Part shown: one piece after another, positions 1 through 10,784 of the stretch
Layout of the letters: every line of letters starts with the position of its first letter
Numbering within the stretch: the stretch's first letter is position 1
Assembly: GCA_947444195.1 (NCBI GenBank)
Contig: CANEZL010000004.1
Coordinates: forward strand, 124,001 to 188,000
Length of the DNA: 64,000 nt
Source of the DNA: Methylobacteriaceae bacterium
Lineage (GTDB): Bacteria; Pseudomonadota; Alphaproteobacteria; Rhizobiales; Beijerinckiaceae
Direction: 5' to 3'
Made by a program: the position numbers and the translations under genes
The notes under the pieces: generated by a model
What the model was told of the DNA's origin: nothing
Database searches by the model: none
Seen by the model: the letters and a program-made list of their open reading frames with translations, nothing else

Positions 1-1141
1 CGGCGTCGGCGCCTACGCGGCGGGCGTGTTCCACCTGTTCACCCACGCCTTCTTCAAGGCGCTGCTGTTCCTCGGCGCCGGCTCGGTCATCCACGCGATG
101 CACCACGAGCAGGACATGCGGAACATGGGCGCGCTGCGCCACTACATCCCCTTCACCACCGCGATGATGGCGATCGGCACGCTCGCCCTGATCGGCTTCC
201 CCTTCACGGCCGGCTACTACTCGAAGGACGCCATCATCGAGGCGGCCTACATGTCGACCCGGCCGGGGCACACCCTGGCCTTCCTCGCCACCGTAATCGC
301 GGCCTTCTTCACCTCCTTCTATTCCTGGCGCCTGTTCTTCCTGACCTTCGAGGGCCCGGCCCGCTGGGCCGGCCACGGCCACGGCAGCCATGGCCATGAC
401 GACCACGCCGCCCACCACGCGCCGGCCGTCGCCCACGCCGCCGCTTCCCATCAGGCGGACGGCGCCCCCGGCCACCACGAGGGCGTGGCCCACGACGACC
501 GCGGCCACGACGCGGAGCCCGCCTCCCACAGCGCCATCGAGCACCACGACCACGGCCCGCACATGCCGCACGAGAGCCCGCTGGTGATGACGGTCCCGCT
601 GGCCATCCTCGCCGTCGGCGCGCTCTTCGCCGGCCTCGTGTTCAAGAACAAGTTCATCGGCGACGGGATGGACGCGTTCTGGGGCCACGCCCTGGCGCAC
701 GGGCCCGACAACCACATCATGCACGACATCCACAACGTGCCGCGCTGGGTCGCCCTGTCCCCCTTCGTGATGCTGGTGCTCGGCTTCCTCGTCGCCTTCT
801 GGATGTATATCCGCCGGCCCGAACTGCCGGGCCAGCTCGCCGCGCAGCAGCCGGCCCTGTACAAGTTCCTGCTCAACAAGTGGTACTTCGACGAGCTCTA
901 CGACCGCATCTTCGTGCGGCCGGCCAAGGATTTCGGCATCTTCCTCTGGAAGCAGGTGGACGGCCGGGCCATCGACGGGGCCGGCCCGGACGGCATCGCC
1001 GCCCGCGTCGTGGACATCACCCGCGGCGTGGTCCGCTTCCAGACCGGCTACGTCTACCACTACGCCTTCGTCATGCTGATCGGCGTGGCCGGCCTCATCA
1101 GCTGGTACATGATGACCGGCCTGCCCAAGGCCGGCCACTGA
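1..1141 (+). CDS. nuoL: NADH-quinone oxidoreductase subunit L, 3' part (truncated by window start)
   Basis: Translation [47 protein letters not shown] is typical NuoL; followed by nuoM and nuoN. Confidence 0.95.
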   Translation, partial: GVGAYAAGVFHLFTHAFFKALLFLGAGSVIHAMHHEQDMRNMGALRHYIPFTTAMMAIGTLALIGFPFTAGYYSKDAIIEAAYMSTRPGHTLAFLATVIAAFFTSFYSWRLFFLTFEGPARWAGHGHGSHGHDDHAAHHAPAVAHAAASHQADGAPGHHEGVAHDDRGHDAEPASHSAIEHHDHGPHMPHESPLVMTVPLAILAVGALFAGLVFKNKFIGDGMDAFWGHALAHGPDNHIMHDIHNVPRWVALSPFVMLVLGFLVAFWMYIRRPELPGQLAAQQPALYKFLLNKWYFDELYDRIFVRPAKDFGIFLWKQVDGRAIDGAGPDGIAARVVDITRGVVRFQTGYVYHYAFVMLIGVAGLISWYMMTGLPKAGH

Positions 1142-1217
1142 TGGCCGGCCCGCTCGCCACCCCCCGGGCCGCAGGCCGCATCACCCAAGGCGCCACCCAA
1201 GTGAGGGCCCACTGACC

Positions 1218-2738
1218 ATGTTCGGCCTCGGCATCCTCTCCGGGCTCCTGATCGTCCCGCTCTGCGGCGCCGCCTTCATCCTCACCCTCAACGGGGACGA
1301 GGCGAGCGTGAAGCGCAACGCGCGCTGGGCCGCGCTCGCGACGACGATCGTCACCTTCCTGCTTTCTCTGGTGGCCTGGAACCGCTACGACCCGACCTCG
1401 GCGAGCTTCCAGCTCGTGGAGAGCCACGCCTGGATCACCGAGACGATCCGGTTCAAGCTCGGGCTCGACGGCTTCTCGATGCCGCTGATGCTGCTGACGA
1501 CGTTCCTGATGCCGTTCTGCATCGGCGCGTCCTGGCACTCCATCGACACCCGCGTGAAGGAGTACTTCGTCGCCTTCCTCGTCCTCGAGACGACGATGAT
1601 CGGCGTGTTCTGCGCCCTCGACCTGGTGCTGTTCTACCTGTTCTTCGAGGCCGGCCTGATCCCGATGTTCCTCATCATCGGCATCTGGGGCGGCAAGCGG
1701 CGCATCTACGCGAGCTTCAAGTTCTTCCTCTACACGCTGCTCGGCTCGGTGCTGATGCTGCTCGCCATCATGGCGATGTACTGGCAGGCCGGCACCACCG
1801 ACATCCCGACCCTCCTGCAGACCCGCTTCCCCGCCCACCTGCAGACCTGGCTCTGGCTCGCCTTCTTCGCCTCCTTCGCGGTGAAGATGCCCATGTGGCC
1901 GGTCCATACCTGGCTCCCGGACGCCCACGTCGAGGCGCCCACCGCGGGCTCGGTGATCCTGGCCGGCATCCTCCTGAAGATGGGCGGCTACGGCTTCATC
2001 CGGATCTCGCTGCCGATGCTGCCGGACGCGAGCCAGGCCTTCGCGCCGCTGGTCTTCGCCCTGTCGGTGATCGCGATCATCTTCACCTCGCTCACCGCGA
2101 TGATGCAGACCGACATCAAGAAGCTGATCGCCTACTCCTCCGTGGCGCATATGGGCTTCGTGACCCTCGGCCTGTTCACCCTGAACGAGCAGGGCATCCA
2201 GGGCGCGCTGTTCCTGATGATCTCCCACGGCATCGTCTCGGGGGCGCTCTTCCTCTGCGTCGGCGTGGTCTACGACCGCATGCACACCCGCGAGATCGCC
2301 GCCTACGGCGGCCTCGTGAAGCGCATGCCCCTCTACGCGGCGGCGATGATGGTCTTCACCATGGCCAATGTCGGCCTGCCCGGCACCTCCGGCTTCGTCG
2401 GCGAGTTCCTGGCCATGATGGGCGCCTTCAAGGCCAACCCGACGGTGGCCTTCTTCTCGGTCTTCGGCATCATCCTCTCGGCGGGCTACGCCCTGTGGCT
2501 CTACGCCCGGGTGATCTACGGCAAGCTCGAGAAGCCGAACCTCCAGGGCATCCTCGACCTCGACACCCGCGAGAAGATCATCCTCGCGCCCCTCGTGGCC
2601 CTGACCATCTACTACGGCGTGCACCCGGCCCCGATCCTGGACGTGTTCGCGCCCTCGACCGAACAGCTGATGGCCGGCATCCGCACCGCCCTCTCGAACA
2701 CGCAGACCGCGGCCACCGCCCTGCCGCTCGCGCGCTGA
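1218..2738 (+). CDS. nuoM: NADH-quinone oxidoreductase subunit M
   Basis: 506 aa, antiporter-like membrane protein with [31 protein letters not shown] motif; operon position. Confidence 0.96.
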   Translation: MFGLGILSGLLIVPLCGAAFILTLNGDEASVKRNARWAALATTIVTFLLSLVAWNRYDPTSASFQLVESHAWITETIRFKLGLDGFSMPLMLLTTFLMPFCIGASWHSIDTRVKEYFVAFLVLETTMIGVFCALDLVLFYLFFEAGLIPMFLIIGIWGGKRRIYASFKFFLYTLLGSVLMLLAIMAMYWQAGTTDIPTLLQTRFPAHLQTWLWLAFFASFAVKMPMWPVHTWLPDAHVEAPTAGSVILAGILLKMGGYGFIRISLPMLPDASQAFAPLVFALSVIAIIFTSLTAMMQTDIKKLIAYSSVAHMGFVTLGLFTLNEQGIQGALFLMISHGIVSGALFLCVGVVYDRMHTREIAAYGGLVKRMPLYAAAMMVFTMANVGLPGTSGFVGEFLAMMGAFKANPTVAFFSVFGIILSAGYALWLYARVIYGKLEKPNLQGILDLDTREKIILAPLVALTIYYGVHPAPILDVFAPSTEQLMAGIRTALSNTQTAATALPLAR

Positions 2739-2746
2739 GAAGACCC

Positions 2747-4192
2747 ATGCCGACCGTGCACTCCGTCCTGCCGACCCTGGCGCCGCTCCTGCCCGAGATC
2801 ATCCTGAGCGTCGGGGTGATGGTGCTGATCCTCTACGGCTCCTTCCGGGGCGAGCGCTCCACCGAGGGCGTCAACGTCGGCGCCCTGCTGCTCCTGGTGC
2901 TCGCCTTCTTCGTGGTGATCGGTCAGGCCTCCGACCTGAAGGTGACGACCCTGTCGGGCTCCTTCATCCAGGACGGCTTCGCCAAGGTGATGAAGGCGCT
3001 GGTCCTGCTCGGCTCGGCCGCCGCCATCCTGCTCTCGCGCGACTACTTCCAGCGCGCGCGCATCGACCGCTTCGAGTACCCGATCCTGATCGTGCTCTGC
3101 ACCATCGGCATGATGGTCATGGTCTCGGCCAACGACCTGATCGCGCTCTATCTCGGCCTCGAACTGCAATCGCTGGCCGCCTACGTCATCGCCTCCTTCC
3201 ACCGCGACGATCTGAAGTCCACCGAGGCGGGCCTCAAGTACTTCGTGCTCGGCGCGCTCTCCTCGGGCATGCTGCTCTACGGCGCCTCGCTGATCTACGG
3301 CTTCACCGGCACCGTCTCCTTCCCCGGCATCGTCTCGGCGCTGCACGACAAGGCGGGCTTCGGCATCGTGCTCGGCATCGTGTTCGTGGCCGCGGCGGTC
3401 GCCTTCAAGATGTCGGCGGTGCCGTTCCACATGTGGACGCCCGACGTCTACGAGGGCTCGCCGACGCCCGTGACGGCCTTCTTCGCCTCCGCCCCGAAGA
3501 TGGCGGCGGTGGCGATGACCGTGCGCGTCTTCATCGGCGCGCTGCCCGACGTCACCGCGATCTGGCAGCAGATCATCGTCTTCATCGCCATCGCCTCCAT
3601 GGCGCTCGGCTCCTTCGCGGCCATCGGCCAGCGCAACATCAAGCGCCTGATGGCCTATTCCTCCATCGGCAATATCGGCTACGCCCTGATCGGCCTCGCC
3701 GCCGGCTCCGAGGAGGGCGTGCGCGGCATCGTGATCTACATGATCATCTATCTCGCGATGACGCTCGGTGCCTTCGCGATCATCCTGTCGATGCGCCGCA
3801 AGGACGAGATGTTCGAGTCGGTGGAGGATCTGGCCGGTCTCTCGCGCACCCATCCCTGGATGGCGTTCTGCCTCGCGATGATGATGTTCTCCCTGGCCGG
3901 CATTCCGCCGCTCGCCGGCTTCTTCGCGAAGTTCTACGTCTTCGCCGCCGCCATCAAGGCGGGCCTCGTGGTGCTCGCCGTCATCGGCGTGGTCACCAGC
4001 GTCGTGGGCGCCTACTACTACCTGCGCATCGTCAAGATCATGTATTTCGACGAGCCCAAGGCGCCCTACGAGGCGATGCCCGCGGGCTCCGTGATCGTGC
4101 TCGCCCTGTCGAGCATCGTGGTGATCCTGTTCTGGCTGCTGCCCGCGCCCCTGGTGGGTGCCGCGGGGGCCGCCGCCAAGTCGCTGTTCTGA
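2747..4192 (+). CDS. nuoN: NADH-quinone oxidoreductase subunit N
   Basis: ATG at 2747 (MPTVHSVLPTLAPLLPEIIL..), FHMWTPDVYEGSPTPVTAFFASAPKMAA; the longer ORF 1895..4192 includes out-of-gene sequence. Confidence 0.96.
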   Translation: MPTVHSVLPTLAPLLPEIILSVGVMVLILYGSFRGERSTEGVNVGALLLLVLAFFVVIGQASDLKVTTLSGSFIQDGFAKVMKALVLLGSAAAILLSRDYFQRARIDRFEYPILIVLCTIGMMVMVSANDLIALYLGLELQSLAAYVIASFHRDDLKSTEAGLKYFVLGALSSGMLLYGASLIYGFTGTVSFPGIVSALHDKAGFGIVLGIVFVAAAVAFKMSAVPFHMWTPDVYEGSPTPVTAFFASAPKMAAVAMTVRVFIGALPDVTAIWQQIIVFIAIASMALGSFAAIGQRNIKRLMAYSSIGNIGYALIGLAAGSEEGVRGIVIYMIIYLAMTLGAFAIILSMRRKDEMFESVEDLAGLSRTHPWMAFCLAMMMFSLAGIPPLAGFFAKFYVFAAAIKAGLVVLAVIGVVTSVVGAYYYLRIVKIMYFDEPKAPYEAMPAGSVIVLALSSIVVILFWLLPAPLVGAAGAAAKSLF

Positions 4193-4196
4193 GATC

Positions 4197-4994
4197 TTGG
4201 ACTATCGCCTCGGCAGCGACGCCAGAGCCTCGGGCCATCGCCTCCACGTTCACGACCGGATCGGGTCGACGAACGGGGAGGCGATGGCGCTCGCGCGAGC
4301 GGGCGAGGCCAGTCCCCTCTGGATCGCCGCGCGGCGCCAGGAGGCCGGGCGGGGCCGCCGCGGCAACGTCTGGGAATCGGTGCCCGGCAACCTCGCGGCG
4401 AGCCTGCTCTGGCCGGGAACGGGGATCGAGCCGGAGCGGCTCGCCACCCTCGGCTTCGTGGCGGGCGTGGCCCTCGCCGAGGCCCTGGAGGCGGCCTGCG
4501 GGGTCTCCGGGTCGGGGGGCTCGGCTCCGTTCCGGCTGAAATGGCCGAACGACGTGCTCTTGGGCTCGGCCAAGCTCGCCGGCATCCTTCTGGAGACGGA
4601 GGCGCTGCCGGGGGGCAGGCGGGCGGTGGTGATCGGGTTCGGCGTCAACGTCGCTGGGGTGCCCGATTCCGTGGCCGGCGCGGCCGTGGCGCTCGCGGGC
4701 GCAGGCTTCTCGGCCGACGCGCCGCTGGTGCTGGAGCAGCTCGGCGAACGGTTCTGCGCGGCGGCGCGCGCCTGGGACCGCGGGCGGGGCTTCGCGGGGA
4801 TCCGCGAGCGCTGGCTCGCCCGCGCCGCGGGCCTCGGGCTTCCGATCGCGGTCGGGACAGGTTCGGCGACCCTGCGGGGGCGCTTCGAAGAGATCGACGA
4901 GGGGGGGCGGCTCGTGATCCTCGCCCCGGACGGCACGCGACACACCGTGACGGCGGGCGAGGTGCATTTCGGAACGGCCGCGACGGCGGCATAG
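4197..4994 (+). CDS. birA: biotin--[acetyl-CoA-carboxylase] ligase
   Basis: QEAGRGRRGNVWESVPGNLAASLLWP, LKWPNDVLLGSAKLAGILLE; probable TTG start just after the nuoN stop. Confidence 0.9.
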   Translation: MDYRLGSDARASGHRLHVHDRIGSTNGEAMALARAGEASPLWIAARRQEAGRGRRGNVWESVPGNLAASLLWPGTGIEPERLATLGFVAGVALAEALEAACGVSGSGGSAPFRLKWPNDVLLGSAKLAGILLETEALPGGRRAVVIGFGVNVAGVPDSVAGAAVALAGAGFSADAPLVLEQLGERFCAAARAWDRGRGFAGIRERWLARAAGLGLPIAVGTGSATLRGRFEEIDEGGRLVILAPDGTRHTVTAGEVHFGTAATAA

Positions 4995-5010
4995 GGTTGG
5001 ACGACGGACA

Positions 5011-6684
5011 ATGACCACTGAACAGGACGAACTCGTCTTCCTGCCGCTCGGCGGGGTGGGCGAGATCGGCATGAACGCGGCCCTCTACGGGTTCGGGCCG
5101 GCCAAGCGCCGCAAATGGATCATGGTGGATTGCGGCATGGGCTTCGCGGGCGAGGAGGCGATGCCCGGCGTCGACCTCATGTTCCCGGACCTCTCCTTCA
5201 TCGAGGAGCGCCGCAAGGACCTGCTCGGCATCTTCATCACCCACGCCCACGAGGACCATATCGGCGCGATCAGCGAGCTCTGGCCGCGCCTGAAGGTGCC
5301 GGTCTACGCCACCCGCTTCGCCAAGAACCTCCTGGAGGCCCGCCGCCTCGGCGAGCCCGGCGCGCCGAAGGTAGAGCTGCGCGAGGTCAAGCCCGGCAAG
5401 CGCGTCACGGTCGGGCCCTTCGACCTCGAATTCGTGCCGGTCTCCCACTCGATCCCCGAGTCGAACGCCGTCGCGATCCGCACCGCGGCGGGCCTCGTCC
5501 TGCATACCGGCGACTGGAAGATCGACCCGACGCCGGTGGCCGGCAACGTCACCGATCCGGACACCTTCCGGGCGCTCGGCGACGAGGGCATCCTCGCCAT
5601 GGTCTGCGACTCGACGAACGTGGTGCGCGAGGGCTTCTCGCCCTCCGAGGCCGAGGTCTCGCAGACGCTGGCCCGGCTCGTCGCCGACGCCCCCCACCGG
5701 GTGGCCGTGACCACCTTCGCCTCGAACGTCGCGCGCATCCGCGCCGTGGCCGAGGCGGCCAAGGCCTGCGGGCGCGAGGTCGTCGCGGTCGGCCGCGCCA
5801 TGGACCGCGTCATCGATGTCGCCCGCGAATGCGGCTACCTCGACGGCCTGCCCGAGTTCCGCCGCGCCGATTCCTGGCGCAACCTGCCCCGCGAGCGGGT
5901 GGTGGCGTTGCTCACCGGCTCGCAGGGCGAGCCCCGCGCGGCGCTGGCCCGCGTCTCGCGCCGGGACCATCCCGACATCCAGCTCGCGGGGGGCGACCGG
6001 GTGATCTTCTCCTCGCGCGCCATTCCCGGCAACGAGCGCGATGTCGGCGCGATCATCAACGACCTGATCGAGCAGGGCGTCGAGGTCGTCACCGACCGGA
6101 CCGAGCTCGTCCACGTCTCCGGCCATCCCCGCCGGGACGAGATGGTGCAGATGTACCAGTGGACGCGGCCGCAGACCGCGATCCCCGTCCACGGCGAGGC
6201 GCTGCACCTCGACGAGCACGCCCGCTTCGCCCGGGCGCAGGGCGTGCCGAACGTGGTCAAGGCGCGTAACGGCAGCCTCGTGCGGCTCCATCCCGGCAAG
6301 CCCGAGGTGGTGGAGCACGTGAAGGCCGGGCGCCTGTTCAAGGACGGCCACGTCCTCATCGACGACAAGGACCGGGCGATCCCCGAGCGGCGCAAGCTCG
6401 CCCAGGCCGGCCTCGTCTCGGTGGCCATCGCCATCGACGAGGACGGCGTGGTGCTGGGCGAGCCCGCGGTCGACATCATCGGCCTGCCGAGCCGGGGCCG
6501 CGGCGGCAAGACGCTCATCGATTCCGTGGTCGACGCGGTGGGCGACACCCTGTCCGGGCTCTCGCGGGGCAAGCTGAAGGACTCGGAGGGCGTCGAGAAG
6601 GCCGTCGACCGGGCCGTCCGCACCGCCGTCAACGAGGCCTGGGGCAAGAAGCCGGCCTGCCACGTCCAGGTGGTCGAGGTCTGA
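5011..6684 (+). CDS. rnj: ribonuclease J
   Basis: LVFLPLGGVGEIGMN, metallo-beta-lactamase motif THAHEDHIGAI, 557 aa. Confidence 0.93.
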   Translation: MTTEQDELVFLPLGGVGEIGMNAALYGFGPAKRRKWIMVDCGMGFAGEEAMPGVDLMFPDLSFIEERRKDLLGIFITHAHEDHIGAISELWPRLKVPVYATRFAKNLLEARRLGEPGAPKVELREVKPGKRVTVGPFDLEFVPVSHSIPESNAVAIRTAAGLVLHTGDWKIDPTPVAGNVTDPDTFRALGDEGILAMVCDSTNVVREGFSPSEAEVSQTLARLVADAPHRVAVTTFASNVARIRAVAEAAKACGREVVAVGRAMDRVIDVARECGYLDGLPEFRRADSWRNLPRERVVALLTGSQGEPRAALARVSRRDHPDIQLAGGDRVIFSSRAIPGNERDVGAIINDLIEQGVEVVTDRTELVHVSGHPRRDEMVQMYQWTRPQTAIPVHGEALHLDEHARFARAQGVPNVVKARNGSLVRLHPGKPEVVEHVKAGRLFKDGHVLIDDKDRAIPERRKLAQAGLVSVAIAIDEDGVVLGEPAVDIIGLPSRGRGGKTLIDSVVDAVGDTLSGLSRGKLKDSEGVEKAVDRAVRTAVNEAWGKKPACHVQVVEV

Positions 6685-6793
6685 TACGATCGCCGCTCGG
6701 TCGAAGCGGGGGTCGTATCGACCGAGCCCGCGCGGCGCCTGAGCGAGGCCCGGATCCGCTATCCCGAGGGGATCGATCGGATCTGGTACGAGG
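6682..6793 (+). repeat. Dispersed palindromic repeat, family 1 copy 1
   Basis: TGATACGATCGCCGCTCGGTCGAAGCGGGGGTCGTATCGACCGAGCCCGCGCGGCGCCTGAGC..; near-identical to 17196..17308. Confidence 0.85.
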
Positions 6794-6917
6794 CGCGACC
6801 GGGGCGGCCTGCCGCCTCGGACCAACGACCCGGGAGACACCGGGCGGCGGTGTGCTATCGAGACGACGTGCGCCGCCCGCTCGACAAGGGCGGCGCCGGG
6901 AGCGGGGAGAGAACACC

Positions 6918-7322
6918 ATGATCGGGCGCCTGAACCACGTGGCCATCGCCGTGCGCGACCTCGACGCCGCGGTCGCCGTCTACCGCGACACGCTGGGTGC
7001 CGTCGTGAAGCCGCCCCTGCCGCAGCCCGAGCACGGGGTGACCGTGGTCTTCGTGGAACTGCCCAACAGCAAGGTCGAGCTGATGGCGCCCCTCGGCGCC
7101 GACTCGCCGATCAGCGGCTTCGTGGAGCGCAATCCGGGGGGCGCCATCCACCATGTCTGCTACGAGGTGGACGACATCCTGGCCGCCCGCGACCGGATGA
7201 AGGCGCAGGGCGCCCGCGTGCTCGGCACCGGCGAGCCGAAGATCGGCGCGCACGGCAAGCCGGTGCTCTTCCTGCACCCGAAGGACTTCCTCGGCACCCT
7301 GGTCGAGCTGGAACAGGTCTGA
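6918..7322 (+). CDS. mce: methylmalonyl-CoA epimerase
   Basis: MIGRLNHVAIAVRDLDAAVAVYRDTLGA..GGAIHHVCYEVDDI; VOC fold. Confidence 0.92.
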   Translation: MIGRLNHVAIAVRDLDAAVAVYRDTLGAVVKPPLPQPEHGVTVVFVELPNSKVELMAPLGADSPISGFVERNPGGAIHHVCYEVDDILAARDRMKAQGARVLGTGEPKIGAHGKPVLFLHPKDFLGTLVELEQV

Positions 7323-7326
7323 GCCC

Positions 7327-7662
7327 GTGAGCGGTCTTCTCGAACCGGTGGCGCGCACGACCGCGCGGACCCTCGCCCTCGTCCTGGTGCTGGTCTCGGC
7401 CTTCGTCGCGGTGGCGGTGTCGGCCTTCAAGCTCACCGTGTTCGGGGCGACCGCGCTCTATTTCGTGGTCTGGTGGACCCTGCTCTTCGCGGTCCTGCCG
7501 ATCCGCAACCAGCCCGAGACCCGGCCCGAGCATCTGGTGCCGGGGCAGGATCCCGGAGCGCCGGCGGCACCGCGCCTGCGCGAGAAGGCCGTGTGGACGA
7601 CGCTCGCGGCGGGGCTGGTCTTCCTGGGGGCGCTCGCGGTCTTCCCCCTCGCCGGCCTGTAG
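7327..7662 (+). CDS. DUF1467 family membrane protein
   Basis: Small two-TM protein with FGATALYFVVWWTLLFAVLPIRNQPE, adjacent to mce and proS as usual in Rhizobiales. Confidence 0.8.
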   Translation: MSGLLEPVARTTARTLALVLVLVSAFVAVAVSAFKLTVFGATALYFVVWWTLLFAVLPIRNQPETRPEHLVPGQDPGAPAAPRLREKAVWTTLAAGLVFLGALAVFPLAGL

Positions 7663-7726
7663 GGGCGGCGCCGAAACCGCCGCGTTCCCGCCACGGAGGC
7701 TCGCCTCGATCGGCGGCAGGGTCCGG

Positions 7727-7758
7727 AAAATAAAAAAGCAAGGCCCGGGGCCTTGCTT
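7727..7758 (-). terminator. Rho-independent terminator (minus strand)
   Basis: AAGCAAGGCC-CGG-GGCCTTGCTT stem followed on the minus strand by TTTTTTATTTT. Confidence 0.8.
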
Positions 7759-7877
7759 GAAAGAGGTTCCGTCGTAGCTGGACCTTGATGAACCTACGCA
7801 TTGCCTGCGTGGCGGTCCCTTTTTCCTCCCGAGACTCGGACCCTGCGCCACCTCTGCCGGGCGTCGCAAACATCGCG
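7727..7877 (-). ncRNA. Candidate structured sRNA, divergent from proS
   Basis: Minus-strand GTGACA (7907-7912)-17 nt-TATAAG (7884-7889) promoter, two stems (GTGGC/GCCAC+GGTCC/GGACC; AGGTTC/GAACCT), then a 10-bp GC hairpin and T-run. Confidence 0.6.
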
Positions 7878-8135
7878 AGAGCGCTTATAGGAACAACAAT
7901 TCGTGCTGTCACGACCCGGGCGAAAGAAAATTGCGTTTTTCTGCCGCCGGTCGGGATGGGTCTGCCCGGGCGCCCGTGGGCGAGGGGTGCGGCAAGGACC
8001 CAGGCGTTCACGAAACGCGTTGCCGGCCGTGGCCAAGCTCGGGCGGCGCTTGTGTTTTCCCGGGGCAATGTGTTGTGTGCCAACGGCGCGGGGCCGGCGG
8101 TCCCGCCGCGAAACCCTCGGATCCGTCGGACCCTC

Positions 8136-9461
8136 ATGCGTCTCTCCCGCTACTTCCTGCCCACCCTGCGCGAGACGCCCAAGGAGGCCGAGATCGTCTC
8201 GCACCGGCTGATGCTGCGGGCGGGCCTGATCCGGCAGGAGGCGGCCGGCATCTATGCCTGGCTGCCGCTCGGTCTGCGCGTGCTCAACCGGGTCTGCGCG
8301 GTGATCCGCGAGGAGCAGGACCGCGCCGGCGCCGTGGAACTCCTGATGCCCACCGTGCAGTCGGCTGACCTCTGGCGCGAGTCCGGGCGCTACGACGCCT
8401 ACGGCCGGGAGATGCTCCGCCTGAAGGACCGGCACGACCGCGAGATGCTCTACGGCCCCACCGCCGAGGAGGTCGTCACCGAGATCTTCCGGGCGAGCGT
8501 GCGCTCCTACAAGGACCTGCCGAAGAACCTCTACCAGATCTCGTGGAAGTTCCGCGACGAGGTGCGCCCGCGCTTCGGCACCATGCGCTCGCGCGAGTTC
8601 CTGATGAAGGACGCCTATTCCTTCGACCTCGACCAGGCCGGGGCGCGCCACGCCTACAACCGCATGTTCGTGGCCTATCTGCGCACCTTCGCCGGCCTCG
8701 GCCTGAAGGCGATCCCGATGCGCGCCGATACCGGCCCCATCGGCGGCGACCTCAGCCACGAGTTCATCATTCTCGCCAAGACCGGCGAGAGCGAGGTCTT
8801 CTGCGACCGGGCCTATCTCGATTTCGAGATCCCCCCCGCCACCATCGATTTCGAGGACGTGGCCGGGCTCCAGGGCCTCGTGGACGCCTGGACCTCGCAC
8901 TACGCCGCCACCGACGAGATGCACGAGGCCGACGCCTTCGCCGAGGTGGCGGAGGAGAACCGCATGGCCGCCCGCGGCATCGAGGTCGGGCACATCTTCT
9001 ACTTCGGCACCAAGTATTCCGAGGCCATGGGCGCCCGGGTCACCGGGCCCGACGGCATCGAGCGGCCGGTCCATATGGGCTCCTACGGCATCGGCCCGAG
9101 CCGGCTCGTGGCGGCCATCGTCGAGGCGAGCCACGACGAGGCCGGCATCATCTGGCCGGATTCGGTCGCCCCCTTCGACGTGGCGCTGATCAACCTGAAG
9201 GTCGGCGACGCGGCGACCGACGCGGCCTGCGCCGAGATCCAGGGCCAGCTCGAGGCCGGCGGCCTCAGCGTGCTCTACGACGACCGCGACGAGCGGCCGG
9301 GCGCCAAGTTCGCCACCGCCGACCTCATCGGCCTGCCCTGGCAGGTGGTGGTCGGGCCGAAGGGCCTCGCCGAGGGCAAGATCGAGCTGAAGCGGCGCGC
9401 GGGCGGCGAGCGCGAGAGCCTCGCCCCGGTCGACCTGCTGGCCCGGATCAAGCGCGTCTGA
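8136..9461 (+). CDS. proS: proline--tRNA ligase
   Basis: [46 protein letters not shown]; 441 aa. Confidence 0.96.
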   Translation: MRLSRYFLPTLRETPKEAEIVSHRLMLRAGLIRQEAAGIYAWLPLGLRVLNRVCAVIREEQDRAGAVELLMPTVQSADLWRESGRYDAYGREMLRLKDRHDREMLYGPTAEEVVTEIFRASVRSYKDLPKNLYQISWKFRDEVRPRFGTMRSREFLMKDAYSFDLDQAGARHAYNRMFVAYLRTFAGLGLKAIPMRADTGPIGGDLSHEFIILAKTGESEVFCDRAYLDFEIPPATIDFEDVAGLQGLVDAWTSHYAATDEMHEADAFAEVAEENRMAARGIEVGHIFYFGTKYSEAMGARVTGPDGIERPVHMGSYGIGPSRLVAAIVEASHDEAGIIWPDSVAPFDVALINLKVGDAATDAACAEIQGQLEAGGLSVLYDDRDERPGAKFATADLIGLPWQVVVGPKGLAEGKIELKRRAGGERESLAPVDLLARIKRV

Positions 9462-9472
9462 GGCGGATCGCG

Positions 9473-10783
9473 ATGGGCGCGGGGGCGAAGACTTTCGAGA
9501 CCGTGCGGCAGCGGCTCGCGGCGCTGGCGCCGCGGCGCGGGGCGACCCCGCCCTTTGCCGTCTTCGAGTGGATCATCGCGGGGCGCTACCTGCGCGCCCG
9601 CCGCCGGGGCGGCGGCGTCTCGGTGGTGGCCTTCTTCTCCGTGCTCGGCATCGCGCTCGGCGTCGCCACCCTCATCATCGTGCTCTCGGTGATGAACGGC
9701 TTCCGCTCCGAGCTGATGTCGAAGATCATCGGCATCAACGGGCACGTCTTCGCCACGCCCATCGACCGCACCTTCACCGACTATGTCGATCTCTCGGAGC
9801 GGCTGGCGAAGGTCGCGGGCGTGCGCGCCGCGATCCCCCTGGTGGAGGGGCAGGCCTTCGCCTCCTCGCCCTACGGCGGCAGCGGCGTGCTGGTGCGCGG
9901 CGTGCGGGCGGAGGACCTCGACAACCTCGCCGCCATCGCGAAGTCGATCCGCGGCGGCACGCTGGCCGGCTTCGACGACGGCTCGGGCGTCATCGTCGGC
10001 CGCAGGCTCGCCGACAGCCTCGGGCTCCAGGCCGGCGACACCATCACCCTCTCGACGCCCAAGGGCTCGACCACGCCCTTCGGCACCGCCCCGCGCACCA
10101 AGAGCTACGCGGTCAAGGCGATCTTCGAGATCGGCATGACCGAGTTCGATTCGACCTTCGTCTTCATGCCGCTCGCCGAATCCCAGGCCTTCTTCAACAA
10201 GGAGGGCGACGTCAGCATGATCGAGATCTACATCGATCATCCCGACGACGTCGGCGCCATGCGCGAGCCCCTGGAGATGGCGGCCGAGCGCCCGATCCTG
10301 CTCACCGACTGGCGCCAGCGCAACCGGACCTTCTTCGGCGCCCTCGAGGTCGAGCGGAACGTGATGTTCCTCATCCTCAGCCTGATCGTCGTGGTGGCGA
10401 CGCTCAACATCGTCTCGGGGCTGATCCTGCTCGTGCGCGACAAGTCGAGCGACATCGCGATCCTGCGCACCATGGGCGCCACGCCCGGCACCATCATGCG
10501 CGTGTTCCTCATCAACGGGGCGCTGATCGGCCTCGTTGGCACGCTGTCGGGCCTCGTGCTCGGGGTGATCATCACCCTCAACATCAAGCCGATCCAGCGC
10601 GTGCTCTTCCCCGGCGCCTGGGACCCCACCGTGCGCTTCCTCGCCGAGATCCCGGCGCAGATGAACACCGGCGAGGTCGTCGTCGTCGTCGTCACCGCCT
10701 TCCTCCTGTCGCTCGCGGCGACGCTCTATCCCTCGTGGCGCGCGGCCCGGCTCGATCCGGTGCAGGCGCTGCGCTACGGCTGA
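9473..10783 (+). CDS. lolC: lipoprotein-releasing ABC transporter permease (LolC/E family)
   Basis: [48 protein letters not shown]; followed by LolD-type ATPase. Confidence 0.92.
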   Translation: MGAGAKTFETVRQRLAALAPRRGATPPFAVFEWIIAGRYLRARRRGGGVSVVAFFSVLGIALGVATLIIVLSVMNGFRSELMSKIIGINGHVFATPIDRTFTDYVDLSERLAKVAGVRAAIPLVEGQAFASSPYGGSGVLVRGVRAEDLDNLAAIAKSIRGGTLAGFDDGSGVIVGRRLADSLGLQAGDTITLSTPKGSTTPFGTAPRTKSYAVKAIFEIGMTEFDSTFVFMPLAESQAFFNKEGDVSMIEIYIDHPDDVGAMREPLEMAAERPILLTDWRQRNRTFFGALEVERNVMFLILSLIVVVATLNIVSGLILLVRDKSSDIAILRTMGATPGTIMRVFLINGALIGLVGTLSGLVLGVIITLNIKPIQRVLFPGAWDPTVRFLAEIPAQMNTGEVVVVVVTAFLLSLAATLYPSWRAARLDPVQALRYG

Positions 10784-10784
10784 G

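Noticed and set aside
4645-6840. 731-aa minus-strand ORF opposite birA/rnj
   Set aside because: Antisense artefact over clear RNase J and BirA coding sequence.
7727-7877. Reading the proS-divergent transcript as 6S RNA
   Set aside because: 5' and 3' ends do not form the long closing stem with a central bubble typical of 6S RNA.
7433-8137. Minus-strand ORF through the sRNA ([25 protein letters not shown]..)
   Set aside because: Runs without pause through the terminator into antisense DUF1467; no plausible protein end or Shine-Dalgarno.
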